A stretch of 48,089 bases of DNA from contig CAIUOG010000042.1 in NCBI GenBank assembly GCA_903900705.1, forward strand, positions 1 to 48,089, in the 5' to 3' direction. The position numbers and the translations under genes are program-made. Position 1 is the stretch's first letter. Every line of letters starts with the position of its first letter. The notes beneath the pieces were generated by a model. The model was not told where the DNA came from and did no database searches. It was given only the letters and a program-made list of their open reading frames with translations. Below are positions 38,431 through 46,907 of the stretch, piece by piece. The stretch comes from an uncultured Acidobacteriia bacterium (lineage in GTDB: Bacteria; Acidobacteriota; Terriglobia; Bryobacterales; Bryobacteraceae).

Positions 38431-38748
38431 CTAATCGAAGTCGAAGTCGCGCTTCGGTTTGCCGACCTGCGGATTTTCCCTGGCCTGCTTCAGCAGTTCA
38501 TCAAACTTGCGATTGAGCACCTGTCCCTGGTTCTTTTCGGTCTCAAACGACCGGCGGAAGGCCTCTTCGCGGCGGGCGGCTTCGCCTTTGTGCTTCGCCA
38601 CGGCGGCCGCAAAATCTTCGAACACGGGCGGCTTCTGGTATTCCTCGTGGGAGATGACCGCGCGAAGTTCGGGGTCGATTTTCAGGGTCCCCTGGCAGCA
38701 CGGACAGGTCACTTCGAACAGTGGACTGGGCATATCGCCATTATGCAT
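38431..38748 (-). CDS. Small CPCC zinc-ribbon-like protein with charged helical body
   Basis: The 105-aa product (or 100 aa from a second ATG at 38733) has CPCC near the N-terminus (VTCPCCQGTLKIDPE), resembling half of a zinc ribbon, then a long Lys/Glu/Arg-rich helix (about 45-90) and an Asp/Phe tail. I do not recognise a named family. There is no signal peptide. It is convergent with the DUF1501 gene, with 13 bases between stops, and divergent from the Old Yellow Enzyme gene. With only two Cys, zinc would need a dimer or other ligands. Confidence 0.72.
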   Translation of the reverse strand: MHNGDMPSPLFEVTCPCCQGTLKIDPELRAVISHEEYQKPPVFEDFAAAVAKHKGEAARREEAFRRSFETEKNQGQVLNRKFDELLKQARENPQVGKPKRDFDFD

Positions 38749-38806
38749 CGGGGAACCGGATCGACAAAGCAGGGCGTCACGTCATGCCATCCACCAAAAT
38801 AGAGAA

Positions 38807-39880
38807 ATGAACCTGTTCTCAACGTTGACGGTGGGCGGACTCGAACTGCCCAATCGAATCGGCGTGTCGCCGATGTGCCAATACTCCTGTGAGGACGGCT
38901 TCGCCACGGACTGGCATCTGGTGCATCTGGGCAGCCGCGCCGTGGGTGGCGCCGGGCTGATTATTGTGGAGGCCAGCGCGGTCTCTCCCGAAGGCCGCAT
39001 CACGCCTGGCGACATGGGCTTCTGGAAGGACGAACACATCGCGAAGCACCGGCAGATTGTGGATTTTGTTCATTCCCAGGGCGCGAAAATCGGCATTCAG
39101 ATCGCCCACGCCGGGCGCAAGGCCAGTATGGATGTGCCGTGGCGTCCGGAGCGCTACCTCGATGCGCAGGAAGGGGGCTGGACCGTGGTCGCGCCGAGCG
39201 CCTTGCCGTTTGCCCCGAACTACGGCCAGCCTCTCGAACTCGATGCCGCGGGCATCCGCAAGGTGATCGACGACTTCCGTGCCGCCGCAAAGCGCGCCGC
39301 CGCCGCGGGGTACGATATGGTGGAACTGCACGGCGCACACGGCTACCTGCTGCATGAGTTCTTTTCACCCATCAGCAACCGGCGGACCGACGGTTACGGC
39401 GGGTCGTTTGAGAACCGCACCCGGCTGGCCCGCGAACTGGTAATGGCGGTGAAGGAAGTCTGGCAGGGCCCGCTTTTTGTGCGGATTTCCGCCACAGACT
39501 GGGTGGAAGGCGGCTGGACGGCGGACGACTCCGTGGAACTTTCCAAACAGCTGAAACTGCTCGGCGTGGACCTGATCGACGTCTCCTCCGGCGGCATGAC
39601 GCCGGACGCGAAAATTCCGGCCGGCCCGGGCTTCCAGACTCCTTTTGCCGAACGAATCCGCCGCGAGGCCGGCATTGCGACCGCGACCGTTGGCTTCATC
39701 CTGGACCCGGCGCAGGCCGACATGGTGATTCGCAACGGGCAGGCGGACCTGGTGTTGCTGGCGCGCGAACTGCTCCGCGATCCGTACTGGCCCGTCCATG
39801 CTGCGGCGCGGTTGGGCAAGGCAGGTTCATGGCCGGTGCAGTATCTGCGGGCCGCGCCGGCTGGGAGCACTGCCAGATAA
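38807..39880 (+). CDS. Old Yellow Enzyme family NADPH:flavin oxidoreductase (YqjM-like)
   Basis: The 357-aa product is an FMN-binding TIM barrel like YqjM and xenobiotic reductase A, which reduce activated C=C bonds. Visible are SPMCQYSCEDG with the class-specific Cys that tunes FMN (about C25), IQIAHAGRKAS with the substrate-binding His, VELHGAHGYLLHEFFSP with further His, and SNRRTDGYGGSFENRTRL. FMN phosphate-binding residues fall in TVGFILDP and RNGQADLVLLARELL. Length fits the family. Start at ATG 38807; an upstream extension overlaps the small CPCC gene antisense and is rejected. The natural substrate cannot be told from sequence. Confidence 0.94.
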   Translation: MNLFSTLTVGGLELPNRIGVSPMCQYSCEDGFATDWHLVHLGSRAVGGAGLIIVEASAVSPEGRITPGDMGFWKDEHIAKHRQIVDFVHSQGAKIGIQIAHAGRKASMDVPWRPERYLDAQEGGWTVVAPSALPFAPNYGQPLELDAAGIRKVIDDFRAAAKRAAAAGYDMVELHGAHGYLLHEFFSPISNRRTDGYGGSFENRTRLARELVMAVKEVWQGPLFVRISATDWVEGGWTADDSVELSKQLKLLGVDLIDVSSGGMTPDAKIPAGPGFQTPFAERIRREAGIATATVGFILDPAQADMVIRNGQADLVLLARELLRDPYWPVHAAARLGKAGSWPVQYLRAAPAGSTAR

Positions 39881-39897
39881 GCAGCGACCGATAACCC

Positions 39898-40950
39898 TTA
39901 CTGCTTCGTCAGCCGGATATTCCGGAGCTTCAAAGTTGTCATCGCGGTTTCGCCACTCACATCGAGGAAGGTGATCGACTGGATCGACTTCAGATCCAGT
40001 CGGCCACCGCCGCCATCGGTCTCAAAGGCACTCAGTGCGATATCCCGATGGTCCGGTTTGTCAGACGCCGGGATGAAGATGTCCGTGTTGTGGCGCGCGC
40101 CTTCCACGCCATTCACATTGCGTTCTTTGAGGGATACGACCAGTTGCAACGCCTGATCGGACTGCACGTCCAGACTCAGATGTGTGGCGCCGCTGTAATC
40201 GCGCAGCGGCAGCACGCGTGAAAACGCGATACCTTTCTCCGGGCGCTGCCGGAAGCGCACGGTCAGCGTGGAGTCCTTTACTTCGAGCGATGCCCCGCCA
40301 AAAGTGAACCAGGCGGATTGCGGGTGCCCGTACGTATCCACCGCGTCGGCGGGTTCGGCAGCCGGCGCATCGCGAAGGACCTCGAAATTCCGGAATGAAA
40401 TGACATGAGGACCATCGTGCGGCTCGGCGTAGACGGGTGAATTGCCCTTCGCCATGGCTCCGAAGATCTGGGAAAAGTCCAGAATGCCGAGGTTTTCCAA
40501 CTGATCGGTATCGAGCCTGTGGTCTTTGTCGACCGGGTCGTTCTTCCCCTCGGTCGGCGCGAAGTCCGCGAGCGTCAGGTGGACGGGTTGCCAGGCCCCG
40601 CCATTGGACCAGATGATCGCGGTGTAGTTGCCGCCATCCGGCTTCTTTTCGGCCAGCAGTACGCCCACGGCAAACGGGCTGTCCGTGCGGACCTCGAAGC
40701 GCAGGGACTTCATTTCGGAAAGATCCAGGGTGCGCAGCGGCAGCAACGCGAGCTTCATCGCCGGGCCCGCTGTATACCGGAGTTCCAGTGCCGCGTCTTT
40801 CACTTCAACAGCGGCGCCTTCACCGAAGGCCCTCCAGCCCTGGGTGTCCGCGCTTTTGGCGAAATCCTGTCGCAGCACCGGATCGGCCGCGAAAACAGGC
40901 AAAGTTCCGAAAAGCGGCAGTGAAAAGATGACAATGGAGAGAAGTCGCAT
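39898..40950 (-). CDS. Exported duplicated beta-sandwich (carbohydrate-binding-like) protein
   Basis: The 350-aa product has a signal peptide (MRLLSIVIFSLPLFGTLPVFA) and two homologous beta-rich halves (about 35-180 and 205-345). Paired segments include GAAVEVKDAALELRY versus GASLEVKDSTLTVRF and LRFEVRTDSPFAVGVLL versus LSLDVQSDQALQLVVSL. The pattern resembles CIA30/galactose-binding-like modules. No catalytic motif is seen, so a binding role is inferred. The ATG at 40950 overlaps the divergent kinase ATG at 40949 (shared CATG), with GAGGAA at suitable distance on the minus strand. It is convergent with the Old Yellow Enzyme gene (17 bases between stops). Confidence 0.8.
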   Translation of the reverse strand: MRLLSIVIFSLPLFGTLPVFAADPVLRQDFAKSADTQGWRAFGEGAAVEVKDAALELRYTAGPAMKLALLPLRTLDLSEMKSLRFEVRTDSPFAVGVLLAEKKPDGGNYTAIIWSNGGAWQPVHLTLADFAPTEGKNDPVDKDHRLDTDQLENLGILDFSQIFGAMAKGNSPVYAEPHDGPHVISFRNFEVLRDAPAAEPADAVDTYGHPQSAWFTFGGASLEVKDSTLTVRFRQRPEKGIAFSRVLPLRDYSGATHLSLDVQSDQALQLVVSLKERNVNGVEGARHNTDIFIPASDKPDHRDIALSAFETDGGGGRLDLKSIQSITFLDVSGETAMTTLKLRNIRLTKQ

Positions 40951-42220
40951 GACCAGTTCCTCATTCCACGATACGCCCGTCCTCATGCCGCCGGAGCAGA
41001 CGGCAGACCGGCACTGGTACTCAATCCGCATTCAGGACCTTTTCCCGCTGCTGATGTTCGCGGCACTGATTTTTCTGGCGCACAACTGGCTGGAGCGGGG
41101 TTTTCTGGCATCGCTCGGAGTCCTCCAGATGGTGGAAGGCCGCATCGCGTGGCTCAGCAGCCCGAGGGGACGCGCGATTTCCGTCCTGGTGCAGTTGTTC
41201 ATCTGTTATCTGCTGCTGGGCTGGACAGCGACGCTCAGCAGTGAATACTTTCCTGTGTTGCTGTTGCCGGTTCTTTCGACCGCCAGTTACATGGGCTTCG
41301 GCAGTACCGTATTGTTTTCGAGCGCCGCGATCGGGGCGTATCTGTCCTTCCTGCTCTACATCGACTGGTCGCAGATGACCATCGATCCGGAGTCCGTCCA
41401 CACACTCGAAGTCCGCTGCCTTGTACTGGGGCTGGCGGCGGTGCTGGTGAATACGCTGGGCGAGGCGAAACGGCTGGAGTCCGCCCGCTACAAGAAAGCT
41501 GCCGAGCAACTGGCGATCGCAAACAAAAATCTGGTGGATGCCGAAGCCGCGGTGCGGCGTTCGGAGCGTCTGGCGGCGCTGGGGCAATTGTCCGCGGGCC
41601 TCGCGCATGAACTTCGCAACCCGCTGGGCAGCATTCGGGGATCGGCGGAATTGCTGACCCGGTCGACCGCCGCGGAGAACGCGGTGGCGCGGGAACTCGC
41701 TGTGATCATCAGCGAAGAAGTGGACCGGACGAATCTGCTGGTGACCCGCTTTCTGGATTTCGCACGGCCTCTGGAGCCGCGCCTGGAGTCCGCGGATATT
41801 ACGGCGGTGATTGAGCGCGCGGCGAAGTATGCCAAAGTCAGCCTGGTCCGGCAGTACTCTCCGGAGGTGAAGATTCTCCCGGTGGACCCCGCGCTGATGG
41901 AGCAGGTCTTCCTCAATCTCTTGACCAACGCCGCGCAGGCCTCCGCGCCGGATGCCGCCATTACCGTCTCCACGCGCGTGGCCGGCACGGATGCCGAGAT
42001 CAGCATTACCGACCACGGTTGCGGAATTCCGCGAGACCAGATCGAAACGATCTTCAATCCGTTTGTCACCAATAAACAGGGTGGTACGGGGCTGGGGCTG
42101 GCGATTGTCGCTAAAATCGTCGATGGCCACGGTGGACGCATGTCCGTGGAAAGCGAACCCGGCAAAGGCAGCACATTTCGAACGTATTTACCTCTTGTGA
42201 TCGCAAACAGCGCCAAATGA
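40949..42220 (+). CDS. NtrB-type membrane sensor histidine kinase
   Basis: The 423-aa product has about five hydrophobic segments (near 32-48, 76-95, 100-115, 120-138 and 155-170), a coiled coil (175-208), a HisKA domain with H220 in GLAHELRNPLGSIRGS, and an ATPase domain with NLLTNAAQAS (323-332), DHGCGI (355-360) and GGTGLGLAI (378-386). There is no PAS domain, so the signal is probably read in or near the membrane. GGAGAG lies 7 bases before the chosen ATG; the alternative ATG at 40985 has no such site. The stop overlaps the start of the sigma-54 regulator (ATGA), making a coupled two-component pair. Confidence 0.93.
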   Translation: MTSSSFHDTPVLMPPEQTADRHWYSIRIQDLFPLLMFAALIFLAHNWLERGFLASLGVLQMVEGRIAWLSSPRGRAISVLVQLFICYLLLGWTATLSSEYFPVLLLPVLSTASYMGFGSTVLFSSAAIGAYLSFLLYIDWSQMTIDPESVHTLEVRCLVLGLAAVLVNTLGEAKRLESARYKKAAEQLAIANKNLVDAEAAVRRSERLAALGQLSAGLAHELRNPLGSIRGSAELLTRSTAAENAVARELAVIISEEVDRTNLLVTRFLDFARPLEPRLESADITAVIERAAKYAKVSLVRQYSPEVKILPVDPALMEQVFLNLLTNAAQASAPDAAITVSTRVAGTDAEISITDHGCGIPRDQIETIFNPFVTNKQGGTGLGLAIVAKIVDGHGGRMSVESEPGKGSTFRTYLPLVIANSAK

Positions 42221-43578
42221 AAAAACGTATCCTGATCGTCGAAGACGAAGACAAACTACGCCGCATCCTGGAACTGCAACTGCTCGATTCCGGGTTCGAT
42301 GTCGTGAAGGCCGGCAGCGCCGAAGAAGCGCTGCCGCTGATCGACCGGGCGGATATGATTCTCACGGACCTGAAGCTGCCGGGGATGACCGGGATCGAGA
42401 TGCTGCAACTGATCCGGCGGCAGGATACCGTGGTGCCGGTGATCGTCATGACGGCCTTTGGCACCGTGGAGAACGCCGTGGACGCCATGAAGGCCGGCGC
42501 GGCCGACTTTCTGCTGAAGCCGTTCTCGCTGGACCATCTCACCACGGTGGTGAACAAGGCGCTGGAGATCCGCAGTCTGCGCGACGAGAATCGGCGTCTT
42601 AAGGAAGAACTGGGCCGCAAATACCAGTGGGACAACGTGGTGGGCCGCAGCCCCGCGATGCAGCAGATTTTCGGCACGATTCTGCGCGTGGCTCCCACGC
42701 GCGCCACCGTGCTGCTGGCCGGTGAAAGCGGTGTGGGTAAGGATCTGATCGCCCGCTGCATCCACTTCCATTCGCCACGCAAAGACCGCCCGTTCGTGAA
42801 GATCAACTGTACGGCGATTCCGGAGAACCTGATGGAAAGCGAACTGTTCGGGTATGAGAAGGGCGCTTTTACCGGCGCGAATTTCTCCAAGCCGGGCAAG
42901 TTCGAACAGGCCGACACCGGCACCGTGATGCTGGACGAAATCGGCGACGTCCCGAATAATATTCAGGTGAAGCTGCTGCGCATTTTGCAGGAGCGGGAGT
43001 TTGAGCGGCTGGGCAGCAATAAGACGCAGCATATCGATGTACGCGTGGTGGCGGCGACCAATCGCGATCTGCGGGCAGCCCTCGAAGACGGCACTTTCCG
43101 CGAGGATTTGTATTACCGGCTGAATGTTGTGCCGATCGAGATTCCCCCACTGCGCGAGCGCCGCGAAGATATCCCGTATCTGGCGGGGCACTTTGTGGAA
43201 CGGTTTGCGCCGGAGATGGGCGGGCGTGTGACCGGCATCACCGATGCGGCCATTGAGAAGCTGCTGCAGTATTCCTGGCCGGGCAATGTCCGCGAACTGG
43301 AGAACGTGATTGAGCGCAGCATGGTGATGGCGCTCAGAGAAAAGCTGGATGCGAGCGACATCCGGCTCGATATGAATCTGCGCACCCGTCCGGTGGTTTC
43401 AAACGGAGGCGCCGAGCCTGCGCTGCCGGAGGGCATGAGCCTTGACCAGTTTGAGCAGGAACTGATTAAGAACGCGCTGAAAAAGGCCGACGGCAATAAG
43501 AGCCAGGCGGCGCGTCTGCTGGGCCTGACGCGGAATGCTCTCCGCTACCGGCTGACCCAGATGGGTATTGAAAGCTAA
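42217..43578 (+). CDS. NtrC-family sigma-54-dependent response regulator
   Basis: The 453-aa product has a receiver domain with D51 as phosphoacceptor (ILTDLKLPG), an AAA+ domain with Walker A GESGVGKD (169-176), the sigma-54 contact loop GAFTGA (216-221), Walker B VMLDEIGD (237-244) and YSWPGNVRELENVIERS (352-368), and a Fis-type helix-turn-helix (about 425-450: NKSQAARLLGLTRNALRYRL). It should activate sigma-54 promoters when phosphorylated by the kinase just upstream, whose stop overlaps its ATG. Targets are unknown; a sigma-54-like site sits at 954-969 in this window, but no link is shown. The HEAT-repeat gene follows after 22 bases. Confidence 0.96.
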   Translation: MKKRILIVEDEDKLRRILELQLLDSGFDVVKAGSAEEALPLIDRADMILTDLKLPGMTGIEMLQLIRRQDTVVPVIVMTAFGTVENAVDAMKAGAADFLLKPFSLDHLTTVVNKALEIRSLRDENRRLKEELGRKYQWDNVVGRSPAMQQIFGTILRVAPTRATVLLAGESGVGKDLIARCIHFHSPRKDRPFVKINCTAIPENLMESELFGYEKGAFTGANFSKPGKFEQADTGTVMLDEIGDVPNNIQVKLLRILQEREFERLGSNKTQHIDVRVVAATNRDLRAALEDGTFREDLYYRLNVVPIEIPPLRERREDIPYLAGHFVERFAPEMGGRVTGITDAAIEKLLQYSWPGNVRELENVIERSMVMALREKLDASDIRLDMNLRTRPVVSNGGAEPALPEGMSLDQFEQELIKNALKKADGNKSQAARLLGLTRNALRYRLTQMGIES

Positions 43579-43600
43579 GAAGCGGGTAAAGCCCGAAGGC

Positions 43601-44431
43601 ATGAGACAAAAACTGGTTCTCTTTTTCGTAACGGCGACGCTGCTGTGCGGCCAGACGCTTGATCCGTGGGCAGTGCTGGAGCAGGGGTTGAAGGACCCGA
43701 ATCCGGTGAAGCGTATCTCGGCTCTCATCCCGATGAGCGTGATCCGGCCGCAAACGAAGCCGGTCGCCATGATCGAGGCGATGCTGGACGACAAGGACTA
43801 CGGAGTCCGGCAGCAGGCCTGCGCGACGCTGGGCGACATGAAGTCCCGCACGTCGATTCCACGCCTGCGGACGGCGCTGGACGACAAGGCTCCGGAAGTC
43901 GTGTTTGCCGCAGCCAAGGCGCTCTACGCGATGGGGGATCCGATGGGCGTGGCGGTGCTTTCCGAAGTGCTGGTGGGGGACCAGAAGGATTCGTCGAACT
44001 TCATTTCGAGTTCCATCCGCGATGCGAAGCTGAAGCTGCATGATCCCAGGGCGCTGCTTCTGATTGGCGTGAATCAGGCGGCGGGTCTGCTGGGGCCGTT
44101 TGGCGCCGGTGTGCCGATTGCCGAGCAGTTGCTGAAAGACGGGCAGGCATCGGGCAAGACTGTGGCAGCGCTGCTGTTGGCTACAGATACCAGCGAGGAG
44201 TCGAAGGCGGCGGTGAAACTTGCGCTGGGAGACAAGAACTGGACGGTGCGCGCCGCGGCGGCCCGCGCCGCGGCGCTGCGGGAACTGACGGACTTCTATG
44301 ACGATATTGCGGTGGGCCTCGACGACAAGCGCGATGAGGTTCGGTATGCGTGCGCGGCGGCGGCGATCCGCCTGAAACAGACGCCGGCGAAACGCGCGAT
44401 CAACCGCAGGAAACTCCCGGTGAAAAAATGA
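43601..44431 (+). CDS. Exported HEAT-repeat protein
   Basis: The 276-aa product has a short signal peptide (MRQKLVLFFVTATLLCGQ) and then helical HEAT/armadillo-type repeats, e.g. AMLDDKDYGVRQQACATLGD, ALDDKAPEVVFAAAKALYAM, ALGDKNWTVRAAAARAAALR and GLDDKRDEVRYACAAAAIRL. Such solenoids bind partner proteins; no enzyme motif is seen. I start at ATG 43601 because it opens the signal peptide; a TTG at 43568 would overlap the regulator end. The stop overlaps the ATG of the DUF1801 gene (ATGA), so these two are coupled, and the whole set probably belongs to the two-component operon. Confidence 0.83.
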   Translation: MRQKLVLFFVTATLLCGQTLDPWAVLEQGLKDPNPVKRISALIPMSVIRPQTKPVAMIEAMLDDKDYGVRQQACATLGDMKSRTSIPRLRTALDDKAPEVVFAAAKALYAMGDPMGVAVLSEVLVGDQKDSSNFISSSIRDAKLKLHDPRALLLIGVNQAAGLLGPFGAGVPIAEQLLKDGQASGKTVAALLLATDTSEESKAAVKLALGDKNWTVRAAAARAAALRELTDFYDDIAVGLDDKRDEVRYACAAAAIRLKQTPAKRAINRRKLPVKK

Positions 44432-44871
44432 CTCCTGAAGAACAACTGGCAGGCTTCATCGCGAAGTTTGATCCCGCCGTTGCCAAACTGATCAACGCGG
44501 CGCGAAAGCATTTGCGAAAACAGTTCCCGTCCGCCAATGAACTGGTGTACGACAACTACAACTTTCTCGCCATGGGGCTTTCAGCCACGGAGCGCGCGTC
44601 CGACACGTTTGTTGGTTTGGCCGCCGGTTCCGGTGGCGTCGCGCTTTCCTTCTACTACGGAGCAAGCCTGCCGGACCCGGAGAACATCCTCCAGGGCGCG
44701 GGTAACCAGCACCGGTTTGTCCGGATCGATAAACTCGACAGGCTTGCCGAACCCGCTGTCCAGGCGGTGATCGAGGCGGCTGCGGCCACCGCCCGGACGC
44801 CCTTGCCGAAGACCGGCAAGGGACGTCTGATCATCAAGTCCATTTCAGCAAAACAACGACCCAGACGCTGA
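44428..44871 (+). CDS. DUF1801 domain protein
   Basis: The 147-aa product matches the DUF1801 (YdhG-like) family, whose fold resembles frataxin/iron chaperones: a start helix (EQLAGFIAKFDPAVAKLINAA), NELVYDNYNFLAMGL, VALSFYYGASLPDPENILQG, and RFVRIDKLDRLAEPAVQAVI. A Lys/Arg-rich tail follows. The function is unknown. Its ATG overlaps the HEAT gene stop. The stop codon abuts, without any gap, the stop of the convergent small secreted protein gene at 44872. Confidence 0.8.
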   Translation: MTPEEQLAGFIAKFDPAVAKLINAARKHLRKQFPSANELVYDNYNFLAMGLSATERASDTFVGLAAGSGGVALSFYYGASLPDPENILQGAGNQHRFVRIDKLDRLAEPAVQAVIEAAAATARTPLPKTGKGRLIIKSISAKQRPRR

Positions 44872-45153
44872 CTAACGGCGGGACCAGTCTTCACGGATAT
44901 CCCGGCGGACACGGTTGCGTTCCCGATACTCGCGTTCCAGTTCGGCGCGGTCGCGGGCTGCGCGCCAGTAGCGCCCGTCCTCGAAGTCATCACGCAGCCT
45001 GTTACGGTCCACGCGGATCTCCGCATTTTCGCGGCGAACTTCACGGTAGTCGCGGCGGACGTCATTCCGTTCCCCGGCAAAGGCCGCCGGCGTCCCGATC
45101 ATTCCCAATACTCCAACTGCCGCCAGCACGGTACGAACGATTGTGGTTTTCAT
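44872..45153 (-). CDS. Small secreted Arg/Asp/Glu-rich protein
   Basis: The 93-aa product has a clear signal peptide (KTTIVRTVLAAVGVLGMIGT, cleavage near AFA-GE at about residue 26). The remaining 65 or so residues are dominated by Arg, Asp and Glu in helical pattern (RRDYREVRRENAEIRVDRNR, RAELEREYRERNRVRRDIRE). No Cys remain after cleavage, and no family is recognised. A strong GGGAGAGGAAG precedes the ATG by a few bases, suggesting high translation. A small hairpin (CTCGA/TCGAG, near 45178-45196) lies in the leader. The gene is tail-to-tail with the DUF1801 gene with zero spacing. A periplasmic or envelope role is a guess. Confidence 0.78.
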   Translation of the reverse strand: MKTTIVRTVLAAVGVLGMIGTPAAFAGERNDVRRDYREVRRENAEIRVDRNRLRDDFEDGRYWRAARDRAELEREYRERNRVRRDIREDWSRR

Positions 45154-45293
45154 GATCTTCCTCTCCCTTTTCCGGCTGGTCTCGATTTTCTCTTTCGAGG
45201 CCTTCCACCTTTGCTAACGCGCCTGCCGACCGATTGTTTTCGAAATGGAAGAAGATTAATCGTGCGTTCAGAGTCGCTTCATCCGGGTTGTCT

Positions 45294-46874
45294 TTAACCC
45301 TTGAGGATTTCCCGCGCCGCATTGTAGCCGGGCGCGCCCATTACCCCACCACCGGGGTGCGCGCCGGAACCGCAGAGCCACAACCCCCGCACCGGAGTTC
45401 GGTAGCGCGCGTAGCCCGCCGCGGGACGCAGGACGAACATCTGATCGAGCGCCATTTCGCCGTGGAAAATGTTGCCACCGGAGATGCCAAAGCGGCGCTC
45501 CAGGTCGAGCGGGCTCAGGACCTGACGCTCCAGCACGATGTCCCGGATATTCGGCGCGTACTCGCCGATCACTTCCAGAACCCGGTCTCCGTAGGGTTCG
45601 CGAATATCGTCCCAGTGCGCGTCACGCAGCGTGTAGGGCGCGTATTGGAGGAAGATTCCCATAATGTGCCTGCCGGGCGGCGCGAGTTCGGGGTCGTAGA
45701 TGGTGGGGCATGTCATCTCAAGCAGGGGATTGTGCGACGGGCGGCCATACTTGGCGTCATCCCACGCTCGCTCCACATAATCGATTGACGGGCAGAGATG
45801 CATGGTGGCGCCGTGTTGCGGACCTGGTGTGCCAGGCAGCGCGAGGAAGTCCGGCAAGCCGTCGAGCGCGAGGTTCATCTTCAGGGACGTGCCTTCCACG
45901 CGAAAGTGTTCGATGGCGGCGCGGAACTCGGGGTCGAGATCCTTCGGTTCCAGCAATTTCAGGAAAGTGAGTTTCGGATCCAGATTGGAGGCGACGATAT
46001 CAGCGCGCAGTTCTTCGCCGTTTTCGAGCAGCACGCCATAAGCCCGGCCGTCGCGGACCAGCACGCGGCGCACCGGGGCATTCATCCGGACCTCCGCGCC
46101 CTTGCTCCTGGCGGAAGCTGCAATGGCCTCGGAAACCGCGCCCATGCCGCCTTTCACAAAGCCCCACAGACCCCGCTTCCCGGCGACGCCACCCATGCAG
46201 TGGTGCATCAGGATGTAGGCGGTGCCTGCGGAACGGGGGCCGCCATTTGCGCCAATCACGCCGTCGGTCGCCAGCGTAACTTTGATTTCGGGCGATTCGA
46301 ACCACTCATCGAGGAGATCCGCGGCGCTCTGCGTGAAGATTTTTACGAGCCCTGTAATCTCGCGCGGCCCCAGCTTGCGGAAACGGCCCAGCAGTTTCAG
46401 GTACTCGATGAAGTCCCCAGGCTTCTTCGGTGGGAGTTCGGGCGGCGTGACCAGCAACAGGGACTCCACCACTACCGCCAGGCTTTCCAGATAGGCTTCG
46501 TACTTCGGGAATGCTTCGGCATCCCGTGCGGAGAATTTTGCGATTTCCGCGAGCGTCTTCTTCTCGTCCTGCCAGAAGAAGAGGTGGCGGCCATCAGGGT
46601 ATGCCGAGAAAAACGCGGGGTCTTTTGGCAGCACCTGGTACCCGAAGCGTTCGAGTTCAAGCTCCCGCACGATGCGGTCCTGCAGCAGGCTGATGAGATA
46701 CGCGCCGGTGGAGACCCGGTAGCCGGGCCACAACTCTTCCGTCACCGCGCAGCCACCTGGCATTTCGCGACGTTCGAGCACGACGACACTCTTTCCGGCC
46801 TTTGCCAGATAGGCGGCAGTGACCAGGCCGTTGTGGCCGCCCCCTACGATAATTGCGTCATAGCGACCCGCCAT
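45294..46874 (-). CDS. Phytoene desaturase-like FAD-dependent oxidoreductase
   Basis: The 526-aa product has an N-terminal Rossmann FAD-binding motif (DAIIVGGGHNGLVTAAYLAKAG, then VVVLERREMPGG) and a C-terminal FAD segment (GLWLCGSGAHPGGGVMGAPGYNAA). It belongs to the COG1233 group that includes carotenoid desaturases and PYROXD2-like proteins. No other carotenoid genes are near, so the substrate is open. GGAGG lies 5 bases before the ATG. The gene is divergent from the ABC ATPase with only 33 bp between start codons. 140 bp separate its stop from the small secreted protein start; that gap holds only the short hairpin and the ribosome-binding site described for that gene. Confidence 0.92.
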   Translation of the reverse strand: MAGRYDAIIVGGGHNGLVTAAYLAKAGKSVVVLERREMPGGCAVTEELWPGYRVSTGAYLISLLQDRIVRELELERFGYQVLPKDPAFFSAYPDGRHLFFWQDEKKTLAEIAKFSARDAEAFPKYEAYLESLAVVVESLLLVTPPELPPKKPGDFIEYLKLLGRFRKLGPREITGLVKIFTQSAADLLDEWFESPEIKVTLATDGVIGANGGPRSAGTAYILMHHCMGGVAGKRGLWGFVKGGMGAVSEAIAASARSKGAEVRMNAPVRRVLVRDGRAYGVLLENGEELRADIVASNLDPKLTFLKLLEPKDLDPEFRAAIEHFRVEGTSLKMNLALDGLPDFLALPGTPGPQHGATMHLCPSIDYVERAWDDAKYGRPSHNPLLEMTCPTIYDPELAPPGRHIMGIFLQYAPYTLRDAHWDDIREPYGDRVLEVIGEYAPNIRDIVLERQVLSPLDLERRFGISGGNIFHGEMALDQMFVLRPAAGYARYRTPVRGLWLCGSGAHPGGGVMGAPGYNAAREILKG

Positions 46875-46907
46875 AAATCCTCCCGTGATTTACCATAAGG
46901 CATCCGG

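Noticed and set aside
38411-38450. AATCGAA/GTCGAA direct repeats between the DUF1501 and CPCC genes
   Set aside because: Most of it is the coding end for an Asp/Phe tail plus the spacer; too short and irregular to call a repeat element.
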